From assembly GCA_964016985.1 (NCBI GenBank), contig OZ024833.1, forward strand, positions 59,781,463 to 59,845,462: a stretch of DNA of 64,000 nt. The letters run 5' to 3'. The notes under the pieces are model-generated. The model searched no databases and was not told where the DNA came from. It saw only the letters and a list, made by a program, of their open reading frames with translations. Each line of letters begins with the position of its first letter. Positions within the stretch are counted from its first letter, which is position 1. Shown piece by piece: positions 63,565-64,000 of this stretch. Origin of the DNA: Anodontia alba (taxonomy: Eukaryota > Mollusca > Bivalvia > Lucinida > Lucinidae). Both the position numbers and the translations under genes were made by a program.

Positions 63565-64000
63565 CAATACGAAAACACGCCTATTCAAATATATTGAAAA
63601 TTTCATCACCAAACAAAAAAGAAGAAAGTTTTCAATTAAAAATTCTGATATTTTTCATTTTTCTGCTCAAAATATAGATTGTGGGTACTCGTCAGAACCA
63701 CTTCGACGAGGCGGTTCTAACGAGTACCCACTCGGCGAGGCGGTTCTAACGAGTACCCACAATCTATGTTTTTGAGCAGAAATAAGAAAAATAATGTATA
63801 CCCCCGTTAACCGAAAGTTTTTCAAATAAATTCTGATATTTTTCAGATTTCTGCTCAAAATATGGATTGTGGGTACTCGTTAGAACCGCTTCGACGAGGT
63901 TTAAAGGGGTCAAAATTATATAGGCATGTTTTCATGTTTTCGCCGAGGCGGTTCTAACGAGTACACACAATCTATTTTTTGAGCAGAAACAAGAAAAATG
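63565..64000 (-). mobile_element. Rearranged cluster of palindromic MITE pieces (copy 21), cut by the window end
   Basis: tacgaaaacacgcctattca opens it. The right palindrome arm (cgaggcggttctaacgagta) is present twice in tandem at 63707-63755. A second left arm follows at 63850-63897, joined directly to gtttaaaggggtcaaaatta. After catgttttcatgttttcgcc a further arm begins. The order cannot come from a single simple insertion. Confidence 0.85.

Overview
The window looks like non-coding-rich nuclear DNA of a bivalve mollusc. The reasons are AT-rich sequence, spliced metazoan exons, an invertebrate-type IL-17 gene, long microsatellites, tRNA-derived SINEs and very many short hairpin or foldback elements. 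The clade is inferred, not proven; there are no bacterial-style genes.

Four pieces of protein-coding signal stand out. (1) Positions 1-1319, minus strand: a broken APE-type LINE (endonuclease and start of the endonuclease-RT linker) with a degenerate 2A-like motif. (2) Minus strand, exons at 16586-16647, 12846-12950 and 6982-7143: three consecutive exons of a secreted cysteine-rich mosaic protein (EMI-like end, EGF, properdin-type TB-like domain). Their phases join perfectly (1-1, 1-1), and the 5' and 3' ends of the gene are not found. (3) Plus strand, exons at 17883-17980 and 18934-19099: two intact exons of DMXL/Rabconnectin-3. No other DMXL exon was seen, and they sit directly behind a repeat end that is duplicated at 60 kb. 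(4) Plus strand, 43372-43431 and 45596-46126: an IL-17-like cytokine gene with a TATA box, a short first exon and a second exon. An in-frame TAG precedes the conserved C-terminal VPVGCTC segment.

Almost everything else is repeats. The dominant family is a ~280 bp element with ~20 bp inverted ends (CATNACGAAAACANGCCTAT) and a near-perfect central palindrome; about 21 copies or pieces lie in 64 kb, in both orientations. Others are TTAA-ended hairpin MITEs (piggyBac-like), pogo/Tigger-like CAGT-ended MITEs, a GGGCCCAGTTGTTCAAA-ended MITE, three tRNA-derived SINE families, and three tandem-repeat elements (about 155 bp at 4.6-6.7 kb, 185-190 bp at 9.6-11.9 kb, 145 bp at 60.8-62.4 kb). The last tandem element has a Helitron-like 3' hairpin followed by CTAA. 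There is also a 620 bp GATA/GGAT/GGAC/GACA composite satellite at 28.6-29.2 kb.

Layout: 1-7 kb LINE, microsatellites and tandem array; 7-19 kb the minus-strand mosaic gene and the DMXL exons, with MITEs in the introns; 19-43 kb repeats with no recognised gene apart from a LINE tail at 22.5 kb; 43-46 kb IL-17; 46-64 kb repeats. Coordinates of repeats were read by eye and may be off by several bases.
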